From Opitutia bacterium (lineage in GTDB: Bacteria > Verrucomicrobiota > Verrucomicrobiia > Opitutales > Opitutaceae), in NCBI GenBank assembly GCA_947467625.1, contig CANIJN010000008.1, forward strand, positions 1 through 51,528: a stretch of DNA of 51,528 bases. Reading direction: 5' to 3'. Each line of letters opens with the position of its first letter. The stretch's first letter is position 1. Below, in pieces: positions 1 to 7,392 of this stretch. Under the pieces are notes generated by a model. It worked only from the letters and a program-made list of their open reading frames with translations. It was not told the DNA's origin and made no database searches. Made by a program: the position numbers and the translations under genes.

Positions 1-12
1 AGGCTTAATACC

Positions 13-285
13 ATGTTGGTTCTATCTCGTAGGGTTAACGAATGCGTCGTGATCGGTGGTAATATCGAGGTCTTCATCTCTCGGATCGAAGGCGATCTCG
101 TGAAGCTCGGGATCGCCGCCCCGCGCGAAATTTCCATCGTCCGCAAAGAGGTCTTAAACGATCTCGCCCGCAGTAACCGTGTCGCCGGCCTGGCCGCCGC
201 CCCCAAGTTCACGCTACCGAAATTGGCGATGCCGGTCTTGACGCCCAAACCGGCTCCCTCCGCGACCAGCCCCACCAGCAACTAA
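13..285 (+). CDS. csrA: Carbon storage regulator CsrA, with C-terminal extension
   Basis: This is the small RNA-binding post-transcriptional regulator CsrA (RsmA), which binds GGA motifs in mRNA leaders and changes translation or stability. The protein has 90 residues, against about 60 in the family. The conserved opening MLVLSRRVNE, the IGG turn and the AAPREISIVRKEV segment with its RNA-contacting arginine are all present, so residues 1-55 form the complete family domain. The last 30 residues are rich in Ala and Pro (near residues 60-90) and look disordered. Only 12 bases of upstream sequence are in the window, so operon context is unknown. No fliW is seen nearby. The downstream 270-base gap holds inverted repeats and then a convergent gene. 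Identification is secure; the role of the tail is unknown. Confidence 0.95.
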   Translation: MLVLSRRVNECVVIGGNIEVFISRIEGDLVKLGIAAPREISIVRKEVLNDLARSNRVAGLAAAPKFTLPKLAMPVLTPKPAPSATSPTSN

Positions 286-320
286 AGCCCATCGCTTCAC
301 TCAGGTCGCCTTGCGTCAGA

Positions 321-342
321 GGGGAGCCCGCTTGCGAGCGAT
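321..342 (+). repeat. REP-like extragenic palindrome, left half of an inverted pair
   Basis: The sequence GGAGCCCGCTTGCGAGCGAT ends this element. It aligns with the copies at 396-419 (opposite strand) and 40708-40731. All share a GGAGCC start, a GCTTGC core and a GCGAT end. One stem position is mismatched in this copy. With the element at 396-419 it forms a head-to-head pair with about 53 bases between, the arrangement called a REPIN in Pseudomonas. It lies in the gap between convergent csrA and the phosphoesterase gene. Confidence 0.7.
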
Positions 343-395
343 CTGAGGCGGCGGAGCGCGGGAGATTTGACGGCGGCCCTGTTCACTCGCGTCAT

Positions 396-419
396 ATCGC
401 CCGCAAGCGGGCTCCTACC
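396..419 (-). repeat. REP-like extragenic palindrome, right half of an inverted pair
   Basis: Read on the minus strand it contains GTAGGAGCCCGCTTGCGGGC followed by GAT. The stem GCCCGC/GCGGGC is perfect (6 bp) around a TT loop, preceded by the unpaired GGTAGGA head typical of REP sequences. It differs from the copy at 40708-40731 at only two positions, and these two pair with each other in the stem (C-G here, T-A there). That is good evidence for a real repeat family under structural constraint. Confidence 0.8.
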
Positions 420-490
420 TCAGAAGCCTCCGAGAACCCGAGGACCACGACGATGTGCAGCGTGTCTGGGCGGCGGTAAAGCAAGTCTAA

Positions 491-513
491 GTCGGGCAGG
501 CTTCAGCCCGCCT
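491..513. repeat. GC-rich extragenic hairpin (second repeat type)
   Basis: GTCGGGCAGGCTTCAGCCCG followed by CC folds as a nested hairpin (GGC/GCC outside, GGCT/AGCC inside, TC loop). It lies 44 bases past the stop codon of the leftward phosphoesterase gene, so it could terminate that transcript, but there is no T-tract. A loosely similar GTCGGGC...GCCCGGAGAC hairpin occurs at 8938-8962. Confidence 0.4.
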
Positions 514-556
514 TTGCCCCCAGCACGGCCCTCACGAGTGAGGGCTGAGGTCCGCT

Positions 557-1477
557 CTACTTTCGGAACACACATTCTCGCGACGGCTCGCGACCGTGGC
601 CCGTGATCACCATTCGGTCCGCCATGATGCGAGCAGTCGCAAACGCCGTGGTCGCCGCCGTCTCGACCATGCCCCGCATCGTGACGCAGGGGACGCCGGC
701 GTGTTCGGCGAAATTTCCCGCATGATTGTGGCCGTTGAGCCAAGCCACCACGTGCGAGTGACGTTCGATCAATTTCAAGACGGCCGGTGAATTCCACACG
801 TTATGCTCGTTCTCCGGAGCGACCGGATGGTGCGCGAGGACGATCACTTTTCGACGATCAGTCCGCGCTGCCGTGCACATACGATCAAACCAGGCGAGTT
901 GCGCCGCACCGATCCCGCCATTCCAAGGCTTGGCCTGCCGAACCTTTTCCGCTTCGAGCCGCTGCAACTCTGCGGCGGCAGGGATCCGCTCAGCCGAACC
1001 GGCCGCGTGCGCATAAATGCTGACGTCGTTGGTATCGAGGATCACGAAACGAAATTCACGGTGGTCGAAAAACCGGTAGCGCTGTTCCATCCCGAGCCTT
1101 CCCGGCACCTTGGCTTTCAACTCATCGAGCACGTCGAAGTCATGGTTGCCGAGCAGATGGTGCCAGCGGTGGCGACTGGCTGCGAGCGGCCGAGTGATTT
1201 CATCGAAGCTCCGCCACTCCCGATCGATCAAGTCTCCAAGGTGGGCGCAAAAATCAAGGTTACGCCCATTGAAATGCTCCACGGCTTCACCGAGTTTTTT
1301 GAGTGAGTTTCGATAGAAACGCGTCCCTTTGTCATCGATGTCGGCGAACTGCGCGTCAGCCACGAGGCCAATCTCGAATCCGGCCTGTACCGCACCCCGC
1401 AGGATCGCCGGAGCCGCGGCCGCGAGCAGGGTGGCTTTCAAAAAACCTCGGCGGTTCCACGAGTGAGTGTTCATCAT
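557..1477 (-). CDS. Tat-exported metallophosphoesterase resembling Mn-dependent ADP-ribose/CDP-alcohol diphosphatase
   Basis: A calcineurin-type metallophosphoesterase of about 306 residues. The metal-binding signature is complete: VADAQFAD near the N-terminus, HLGDLID, LLGNHDF, LAHHP and NGHNHAG. The ADAQFADIDDKG opening is typical of the ADPRibase-Mn branch, which hydrolyses ADP-ribose, CDP-alcohols and related diphosphates. The N-terminus carries NRRGFLKATLLAAAAPAIL, a twin-arginine signal, so the product should act outside the cytoplasm; that is unusual for a branch known from cytosolic nucleotides. The chosen ATG overlaps the stop of the upstream esterase gene (ATGA), which indicates translational coupling; ATG at 1474 is also possible. 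It is the last gene of a four-gene leftward operon. The substrate is inferred and may be a phosphorylated sugar or a nucleotide-like compound. Confidence 0.85.
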   Translation of the reverse strand: MMNTHSWNRRGFLKATLLAAAAPAILRGAVQAGFEIGLVADAQFADIDDKGTRFYRNSLKKLGEAVEHFNGRNLDFCAHLGDLIDREWRSFDEITRPLAASRHRWHHLLGNHDFDVLDELKAKVPGRLGMEQRYRFFDHREFRFVILDTNDVSIYAHAAGSAERIPAAAELQRLEAEKVRQAKPWNGGIGAAQLAWFDRMCTAARTDRRKVIVLAHHPVAPENEHNVWNSPAVLKLIERHSHVVAWLNGHNHAGNFAEHAGVPCVTMRGMVETAATTAFATARIMADRMVITGHGREPSRECVFRK

Positions 1478-2400
1478 TTGGCCTTCGGCAGCCAACCGTT
1501 AAAACGCATCCACGATTCGCAGTGCCGCGGCCACTCGGCCGTGGGCCCGAGCTTGGGGTCCATCCCGGCACCGTGCGGTCCCTGCGCGTAGAGATGCAAC
1601 TCGATGGGTGCTTTCGCGCGGCGCATACCTTGATAGAACAGCAGGCTGTTCTCCACCGGCACCGTCGTATCCGCCGACGAATGCACGAGGAAAGTCGGCG
1701 GAGTGTCCTGCGTCGTCTGTTCGTCGACGGAGAGGTGATGCCGCGCATCGTCGGTCGGTTTTTCTCCGAGCAGCGCGCGCCGCGACGTACCGTGAGCGAA
1801 GGGGTCTTGCATCGTGATCACGGGAAACACCAGAACGAGGAAATCGGGACGTCCGCTGACCCGGTCGAGCGCCGCGCCCGTGCGCCCCTCGGGTGCTTCG
1901 AAGAGCGTGCCAGCGCTCGCGGTGAGATGTCCGCCGGCCGAGCCGCCAAGCATGCCGATGCGCTCCGGCTGCACGCCCCACTCCGCCGCGCGCGACCGCA
2001 CGGTCCGGACGGCACGCAACGCATCGCGCAACGGCGCAGGATGGCCGTATTCGACATTCCGATATTTGAGCACGAAGACCGTGATCCCAAGGGAATTCAG
2101 CCAGCGTGTCATCTCGCCGCCCCTCGCACCGATCGCGACACGAATATAGCCGCCGCCGGCCGCGTAAATAACCGCCGTGCCGTTGGCCGTGCCCGCCGCC
2201 GGCGCGTAAACCGTGAGCGTCGGCCGGTGGATGTTCGTGAACCGACCGTTCCCATCGTCTTGCTCAGGACCGGCGTCGGCTTTGATCGCCGGGACACCCT
2301 CGGGCCAGAGCTCGACGACGGGCGCGGCATCCGCCGCGAAAATCGCCGTCGTCACATGAGTCACGAGCAGCGCGGAAAGAAATGCGAGGCGTGGTGTCAT
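1474..2400 (-). CDS. Secreted alpha/beta-hydrolase, acetyl esterase/acetylxylan esterase-like
   Basis: A 308-residue serine esterase of the BD-FAE/acetyl-xylan-esterase-like group. After a Sec signal peptide (MTPRLAFLSALLVTHVTTAIFAADA) comes VVELWPEGVPAI, a hallmark start of these enzymes. An oxyanion segment YAAGGGYIRV follows, then the nucleophile elbow GGSAGGHLTAS and a late PTFLVHSSAD/HGAG region supplying Asp and His. Family members deacetylate plant polysaccharides or sugars. The ATG at 2400 was chosen because the signal peptide starts there and it sits just downstream of the preceding gene's stop. It lies between the unknown 600-aa gene and the phosphoesterase and overlaps the latter by four bases. 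The context suggests it removes ester groups from the substrate of this locus; which substrate is not shown. Confidence 0.85.
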   Translation of the reverse strand: MTPRLAFLSALLVTHVTTAIFAADAAPVVELWPEGVPAIKADAGPEQDDGNGRFTNIHRPTLTVYAPAAGTANGTAVIYAAGGGYIRVAIGARGGEMTRWLNSLGITVFVLKYRNVEYGHPAPLRDALRAVRTVRSRAAEWGVQPERIGMLGGSAGGHLTASAGTLFEAPEGRTGAALDRVSGRPDFLVLVFPVITMQDPFAHGTSRRALLGEKPTDDARHHLSVDEQTTQDTPPTFLVHSSADTTVPVENSLLFYQGMRRAKAPIELHLYAQGPHGAGMDPKLGPTAEWPRHCESWMRFNGWLPKAK

Positions 2401-2408
2401 CGCTAAAA

Positions 2409-4211
2409 TCAGAGCCGGTCCCACGGGAACGCGACCGTCGGCGCATTCGCATAGCGCTTCATTGTCAGCGCGAGTTTTGCGCCCGCGCCGGGTGCGAGCC
2501 GAACCGAGAAAGTCCCCGCCCCTACCCGCGTCGCCACGCCACCCTGCTCCACCGTTTCAATACGATGCTCGCCGTAACCGCCACCTTGCACGATGACCGT
2601 GCGGGTCGCGGTCGCACTGAGGTTCACGAGCGTGACGACCGTCCGGGTAGCGCTCATTTCCGAGACCAAGGCGCCCACGTCGTCGGGCACACCGGCGCGT
2701 TTCTGCTCGGGATCAAAATAACGCAGCCGCGCGTTCAGCAAGCCGCCTTCGCGACCCGGGAGCAGGGCACCCCACATCAGTTGCACGAGGGCCGAGGTCG
2801 CCGCCGGGTTTGAGTCCATCATGTTATCCGCCAACCGCTTTTCCGGCAGAGAATCATCAGCGCGAAATCGCTGCACCTTGCTCCCGATACTGGTGAGGTC
2901 ACGCCGGAGCGCCGTCTCGGCGAAGTCGGCATTTTTCCCTTCCAGATAGTCCACCCATTCATTCCGACCGAGACGCGCGCGATCGTCGCCGCGCTGGGAC
3001 CAATACCACGTCTCGAGCGCGCCGATGTTCCACGGCGTGCGCTGCCAGCCGTACCAACCCTTGGCACCGTACATCGTGGGATACTCTTTTTGACCGTCGA
3101 CGGTGCGTGCGTGCGAGTTGACGGCGGCGGCCATCGTCCGCCAGGCGCTCACGTATTTTTGATCCCCCGTCACGAGCAACGCGTTGTTAAAACCCACGAG
3201 CGCGCGCGAAATGCGGTTACGGTTCTCCGGCCGGCCGTTGACCGGATTCACAGGACTGAAACCCCAACCATAGGCTCCACTCCACCACTTGCCCTCGGCG
3301 CCACCCACCTTGCCATCAAGGGCGACGTGGCTCGGGATCACGCCGCCGTTTTGCTGCATGCGCACGAGCCAAGCGTCCATGTAGTCGACAATCCATGTCT
3401 TGTAGCTGGCCTCGTGCGTGAGGAAGTAGGCGTTGGCCGGAAGCACCGTCGCCACCAAGTTGATGAAATGGTCGCCCACCACCTCGTGGTAGTCGCGATA
3501 GTGATCTAGAAATTCAGAAAACGTGCGCTCGCCGTGGCCGAGCTTGAAGCCCGTCAGGTCGAACGGATCGCCCACCCAATCGAGCGCGGTGGCCGGTCGT
3601 AGCATCGGGCCCTTGCTGCCATTTTGCATCGAACGAATGAGCTTCAGTTTCGTATCATAATTCGGGGCCGCCGGATCCTCGCCCATGTAGAGCCCCGCGA
3701 ATCGCCGCACTCGAGTTTGATAAACGGGGAGCTTGGACATCGAGAGCCCCATGAGGTTGAAACAACGCAGTCCTTCACCGTGATGCATCCAATCGGACTG
3801 CGCGGAAAACTCCTTGAAATACATGCCGTCGCGCCCCGCCGGCACGTCGATCGTTTTCGCTTCGGAATACTGGCGGATCATTCCGTCCCAGGTTTTTGTG
3901 TAAATCCGCGCGATCTCGTCGCTCGCCCCGAGTGCATGCAGCTCAGGCCAACCTACGAAATTCTCAAACGCATCGTCGGGCCCATCGTTCGCTCCCCACC
4001 GAATGAAGCACTGCACATAGCCCCGCGCATCGTAGTATTTTTCGGCAAACTCGCGACACGCCGGCACGTTTTCCGCCAACAACTGCCGCTCCAATTTCGC
4101 CCACTCGGGTGCGACCATGGGGGTCGTGATCGCGAGCGACGTCTCCGCTGCAGTCGCGCACACAGGCACAACGGAGAACAGGATCGGGGCAAGCCAGCAC
4201 GTGATATTCAT
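2409..4211 (-). CDS. Secreted protein of unknown family, possibly an (alpha/alpha)-toroid glycan-active enzyme
   Basis: A 600-residue exported protein that I cannot assign to a named family. The signal peptide is MNITCWLAPILFSVVPVCATAAE. The reading frame stays open upstream into the symporter gene, but the signal peptide fixes the start at 4211. The middle (about residues 90-460) is helix-rich with many Trp, Tyr and His clusters, for example QSDWMHHGEGLR, KWWSGAYGWGF and YGAKGWYGWQRTPWN. This pattern suits an (alpha/alpha)n toroid such as those of polysaccharide lyases or unsaturated glucuronyl hydrolases. The last ~100 residues are Val/Thr/Gly-rich and look like a beta-sandwich. The neighbours (symporter, esterase, phosphoesterase) support a role in breaking down an imported or surface-bound substrate. 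The enzyme class is inference only. Confidence 0.7.
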   Translation of the reverse strand: MNITCWLAPILFSVVPVCATAAETSLAITTPMVAPEWAKLERQLLAENVPACREFAEKYYDARGYVQCFIRWGANDGPDDAFENFVGWPELHALGASDEIARIYTKTWDGMIRQYSEAKTIDVPAGRDGMYFKEFSAQSDWMHHGEGLRCFNLMGLSMSKLPVYQTRVRRFAGLYMGEDPAAPNYDTKLKLIRSMQNGSKGPMLRPATALDWVGDPFDLTGFKLGHGERTFSEFLDHYRDYHEVVGDHFINLVATVLPANAYFLTHEASYKTWIVDYMDAWLVRMQQNGGVIPSHVALDGKVGGAEGKWWSGAYGWGFSPVNPVNGRPENRNRISRALVGFNNALLVTGDQKYVSAWRTMAAAVNSHARTVDGQKEYPTMYGAKGWYGWQRTPWNIGALETWYWSQRGDDRARLGRNEWVDYLEGKNADFAETALRRDLTSIGSKVQRFRADDSLPEKRLADNMMDSNPAATSALVQLMWGALLPGREGGLLNARLRYFDPEQKRAGVPDDVGALVSEMSATRTVVTLVNLSATATRTVIVQGGGYGEHRIETVEQGGVATRVGAGTFSVRLAPGAGAKLALTMKRYANAPTVAFPWDRL

Positions 4212-4281
4212 AGGGTCCCAGCAATGTTTATCCCCAGCGCGACCAACGCACGGAAAATCCAGTCGGACCGTTGCGCCGTGC

Positions 4282-6399
4282 TTAGCCCCCGATCGCCATC
4301 GTCGCTTTGAACACCAAGAGCACGACGACGACCAGCGCGCAACACACCGCAAAGCCGCCGGCATCCGTCCGATTCCATTTCGTGAATTCCCAATCGGATT
4401 TTGGAAATAGCTTAAGGTCATCAAAGCGCGTGGGACTCGCGTAGCTCGCCTCGACGCTTTCGATATCCAACTCCGGCGTAGCCGCCACCGGGGTTTTCAG
4501 CCGCGCGTAGAACCGGGCCACTCGGTCGGGTTCGGTGCGCCGCGTCAGCAAGCTCACGCCAAAGATCAGCGAAATCGGAATCAACGCATCCACGAGGTAG
4601 CGGGTCGTCAGCAACTGCGCCGAATTAAAACCAGCCACGTCGACGCCGAGAATCTTCAACAGATAGACTTCCGTGCGAAACAGCCCTTTGCCAGTCTTCG
4701 GCGAGGCCGGATCTCGGGGATCGACGCGGACGACGCCCTCCTCAAAGAACAACGAAACCGGTTCGATGCGCCGCGTCTTCATGAAACTATCGCCGACCTG
4801 CGCGGCCCGCCCCGCGGCCACATCGGCGGCCGTCGCCACCGAGGCAACCTTGATCGTGCGCTCGCGGGTCGTTTGCGTCAGGGTTTCCGAACGCGCCAGC
4901 GACTCGATGTTGGGCACGATCCAAGGAATCACCGCGATCAACAACAACGTCGCGGCGACCTGCACCACCACCGCCGTCTGCGTCACGCGGCGCCAGAGGA
5001 AGAGCACGGTGATCGGCACACCCCAGACCAATAAAAGCACGATCATGAATTTCAAAATCGCAATGACGCTGTTCAAGTAAAGGCCGACGAGCACGCCCGC
5101 GCCGAGGAGCGCCGGCACCGCCAGTCGTGAGACCACCATGTAGTGTCGGTCCGAACGACCGGGCAGCACCGGTTCATAAAGATTTTTCACGAGTAAACCG
5201 GACAGCACGACCGACTGCGCGCCCAGCAACGCGATCTTTCCGCCCAGAATACCCGTAATCATGATACCGATGAGCCCGACGGGCAGGAGCTCGCGCGTGA
5301 GCAATCCCCACGCTTGATCCGGGTCCGCGATGCCCGGACCGAACAACGCAAAGGCGATGAGGCCGCAATACGCCCAAGCGATTGTCACAAACCGCTTGCC
5401 GAAGCCGCCCGTCACGGCGCCGAGCCGCGCGGCCTTTTCATCTTTCGCCGACCCCGCGATCGTCATGTTGGCCTGCGACCCGGCGATTCCGATAAGTTGC
5501 ACCAAGAGCAGCGCACAGATCGAATACCACGTGTATTCCGAAGCAATGTCGCCGCCGAAAAGGTTGAACATCACGTCCGGCACTTTCTCGTGCAAGGCCG
5601 CCGCTCCGCCGATTCGCCACAAGCCAAACGGAATCAAAATCACTGAAATCAAAACGACCAAAATAGCCTGCACCGCATCCACCACCGCGGATGCCTTGAG
5701 TCCCCCGAGCATGATAAACACCGCCACGAGGCCCGTCGAAACGAGATAGAAAATCACCGGATTAAGATAGGAAACATACGGCTGCAATGCGCCGCGCTGG
5801 TAGTAGTCGCGGAGCGTGGAGTACCGATCCTCTGTCGCGGTGGCCAAGGTTCCGCTCTGCCGCTGCGTGCGCAGCTCGATGAACTCGTGATAGTCTTTTA
5901 CCATGGCCCGCTCGGCGACCGTGTAGATCAGCGGATCTTTCACCATTAGCGGCTGGAGCGTTTTCAATGCCATCACATTTCCGCCCGCGATTACGCCCAC
6001 CACCGCAATCATCAGCATGGTGACCGCATACAGGGTCGAGAGGAAGCGGCTGCCGAAACGATCCGTGAACAAATCCGCCATGGTCGTGAGCCGCACCCGG
6101 CGAAACCACACATTCATGAACCAATAGTAGGGCGTCAAAAACAGCGTGATCAGCGCGAGCCACGCCCCGCCGGCCCCTTGGCGATACACCGAACTGGCGG
6201 TCGTCGTCGCCTGACCGGGATCGGTCATATTGCCGAAGTTGAGGAAGAATTGGAGCCACCGGCCCAACGATCTCCCGCCCAGAAAGAAGTCCTTCTCGCC
6301 CTTTACGCCATGCGAGAAAATCTTTCCGATCACGAGGACCGTGATGATGTACGCGAGAATAATGGAAACATCGATCCAGTGGAGGCCGAAAAATTTCAT
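4282..6399 (-). CDS. Sodium:solute symporter (SSS family)
   Basis: A 705-residue inner-membrane protein of the SSS/SSF family, which imports sugars, organic acids or other solutes with Na+. It begins MKFFGLHWIDVSIILAYIITV (first membrane helix). The family segment GEKDFFLGGRSLGRWLQFFLNF is followed by helices spread to the C-terminus. Two soluble insertions interrupt the helices, one after residue 150 and one near residues 510-590, which is long for the family (usually 500-600 residues). ATG at 6399 is used because the seven codons upstream (MLLRTTP) add nothing recognisable. It is the first gene of the leftward operon with the unknown 600-aa protein, esterase and phosphoesterase. It probably takes up the small products made by that set; the solute cannot be told. 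Confidence 0.9.
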   Translation of the reverse strand: MKFFGLHWIDVSIILAYIITVLVIGKIFSHGVKGEKDFFLGGRSLGRWLQFFLNFGNMTDPGQATTTASSVYRQGAGGAWLALITLFLTPYYWFMNVWFRRVRLTTMADLFTDRFGSRFLSTLYAVTMLMIAVVGVIAGGNVMALKTLQPLMVKDPLIYTVAERAMVKDYHEFIELRTQRQSGTLATATEDRYSTLRDYYQRGALQPYVSYLNPVIFYLVSTGLVAVFIMLGGLKASAVVDAVQAILVVLISVILIPFGLWRIGGAAALHEKVPDVMFNLFGGDIASEYTWYSICALLLVQLIGIAGSQANMTIAGSAKDEKAARLGAVTGGFGKRFVTIAWAYCGLIAFALFGPGIADPDQAWGLLTRELLPVGLIGIMITGILGGKIALLGAQSVVLSGLLVKNLYEPVLPGRSDRHYMVVSRLAVPALLGAGVLVGLYLNSVIAILKFMIVLLLVWGVPITVLFLWRRVTQTAVVVQVAATLLLIAVIPWIVPNIESLARSETLTQTTRERTIKVASVATAADVAAGRAAQVGDSFMKTRRIEPVSLFFEEGVVRVDPRDPASPKTGKGLFRTEVYLLKILGVDVAGFNSAQLLTTRYLVDALIPISLIFGVSLLTRRTEPDRVARFYARLKTPVAATPELDIESVEASYASPTRFDDLKLFPKSDWEFTKWNRTDAGGFAVCCALVVVVLLVFKATMAIGG

Positions 6400-6517
6400 A
6401 GGGGTTGTTCGAAGGAGCAAAAATCGCGAAACGCGGCGGAGCGAGAACTAACCAGCGCGCATCGGAAAGATACGTGGGCATTCACGACAAAATCCATTCG
6501 TGGTGCGGGCGCTCCCC

Positions 6518-6543
6518 CGAGCGCAAGCAAGCTCGCCGCCTAC
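6518..6543 (-). repeat. Degenerate REP-like element
   Basis: On the minus strand it reads GTAGGCGGCGAGCTTGCTTG followed by CGCTCG. It shares the GTAGG head and GAGCTTGC core with the REP-like family at 321-419 and with the common Pseudomonas REP form. The stem is imperfect (GAGC/GCTC). It lies in the 330-base gap ahead of the symporter operon, close to a second palindrome pair. Membership in the family is uncertain. Confidence 0.4.
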
Positions 6544-6573
6544 ATCCGACTCTTCGGAAAAAGGTCCTCGTTC

Positions 6574-6628
6574 GTAGTCCCGACTTTGGGCGGAATCCGT
6601 CACACCTTCCGCCTAGAGGAGGGACTAC
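6574..6628. repeat. Inverted pair of 22-bp repeats (second REP-like family)
   Basis: Two 22-base units face each other across 11 bases. The left unit (6574-6595) starts GTAGTCCCGACTTTGGGCGG and ends AA. The right unit (6607-6628), read on the other strand, starts GTAGTCCCTCCTCTAGGCGG and also ends AA. They agree at 17 of 22 positions, with identical ends, so the pair can fold into one long hairpin with strong outer (GTAGTCCC/GGGACTAC) and inner (GGCGGAA/TTCCGCC) stems. It lies between yqeY and the symporter gene, both leftward, so it would sit in the leader or promoter region of the symporter operon or act as a terminator for yqeY. There is no T-tract. Confidence 0.75.
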
Positions 6629-6729
6629 AAACTCGAGCAATCAGGGTTTCTTCCCGTCACGGGCAAAAGTCACTTTTGCGGGTGGGGCTGACTCGTTACG
6701 GCTTTCAGCTCTCAACGGGATCGACAAGA

Positions 6730-7179
6730 TTACGGCAGCTTGGCCTGCACGAGCTTACTCACGGCACCGAAGTCGATGAGCGCCGCGTCCGGGTGTTGCT
6801 TGAGCGCACCGATAACCTTGCCCATTTCCTTTTTCGACTGCGCGCCGGTCGACGCAATCGCGGCGACAATCAGCGCTTCGACAATCGCGGCATCGAGCCC
6901 TTTCGGAAGATATTTTGAAAGAATGAGGATTTCGCTCTCGTTCGCAGCCACCAGATCGGCGCGCCCGCCCTTCGCAAATTCTACATTGGCATCGGTGAGA
7001 TTTTTCACGGCCTTGCGCATCGTCGCGATCGTCAGTGCCTCGTCGATTTCCTTGTTGGCATCCATGGCCGCTCGCTTGATCCCAGCATCGGCGGTACGCA
7101 ACGCCGTCGTGGTCACGCTGTCGCGCGCTTTCATGGAAACGATAATGTCAGCTCGGAGGGTTTCGTAGGTAGTGGCCAT
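6730..7179 (-). CDS. yqeY: GatB/YqeY domain protein
   Basis: A 149-residue cytoplasmic protein of the YqeY family, related to the tail domain of the tRNA-amidotransferase subunit GatB. It is all-helical. The family pattern is complete: LRADIIVSMKARDSVTTTALR at the start, a central helical pair with KAVKNLTDA, then LSKYLPKGL and the closing SKKEMGKVIGALKQHPDAALIDFGAVSKLVQ. Length is normal (about 150). The physiological role is not established; it is widespread and may help tRNA-dependent amidation or tRNA handling. It stands alone here, with repeats downstream and a 213-base gap upstream. Confidence 0.92.
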   Translation of the reverse strand: MATTYETLRADIIVSMKARDSVTTTALRTADAGIKRAAMDANKEIDEALTIATMRKAVKNLTDANVEFAKGGRADLVAANESEILILSKYLPKGLDAAIVEALIVAAIASTGAQSKKEMGKVIGALKQHPDAALIDFGAVSKLVQAKLP

Positions 7180-7392
7180 CCCGAGAGCCTGCTCACCCGG
7201 ACGGTCGTGTCGAGAATCGAGCGCTCACTCAACATTACGTTCACAGGGAAACCCCGTTTCGCGGCGTGCCGCGGCGTGCGTCCGGTGGAACGAGCGCCGT
7301 CGCAAAACCAGCGAGATTTCCCGCAGATTCGCGACACCGTAGAGTGAGGAATCGACCGAGCAAACCTGTCGCCCTTACCGCAAGCACAGCAC

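Noticed and set aside
1303-2406. Long plus-strand frame of 367 codons
   Set aside because: It lies opposite the esterase gene, is Arg/Pro-rich, and has no family features; it is a shadow of high-GC coding DNA.
4212-4424. Upstream extension of the unknown 600-aa protein
   Set aside because: It overlaps the symporter gene and precedes a clear signal peptide, so the shorter start is preferred.
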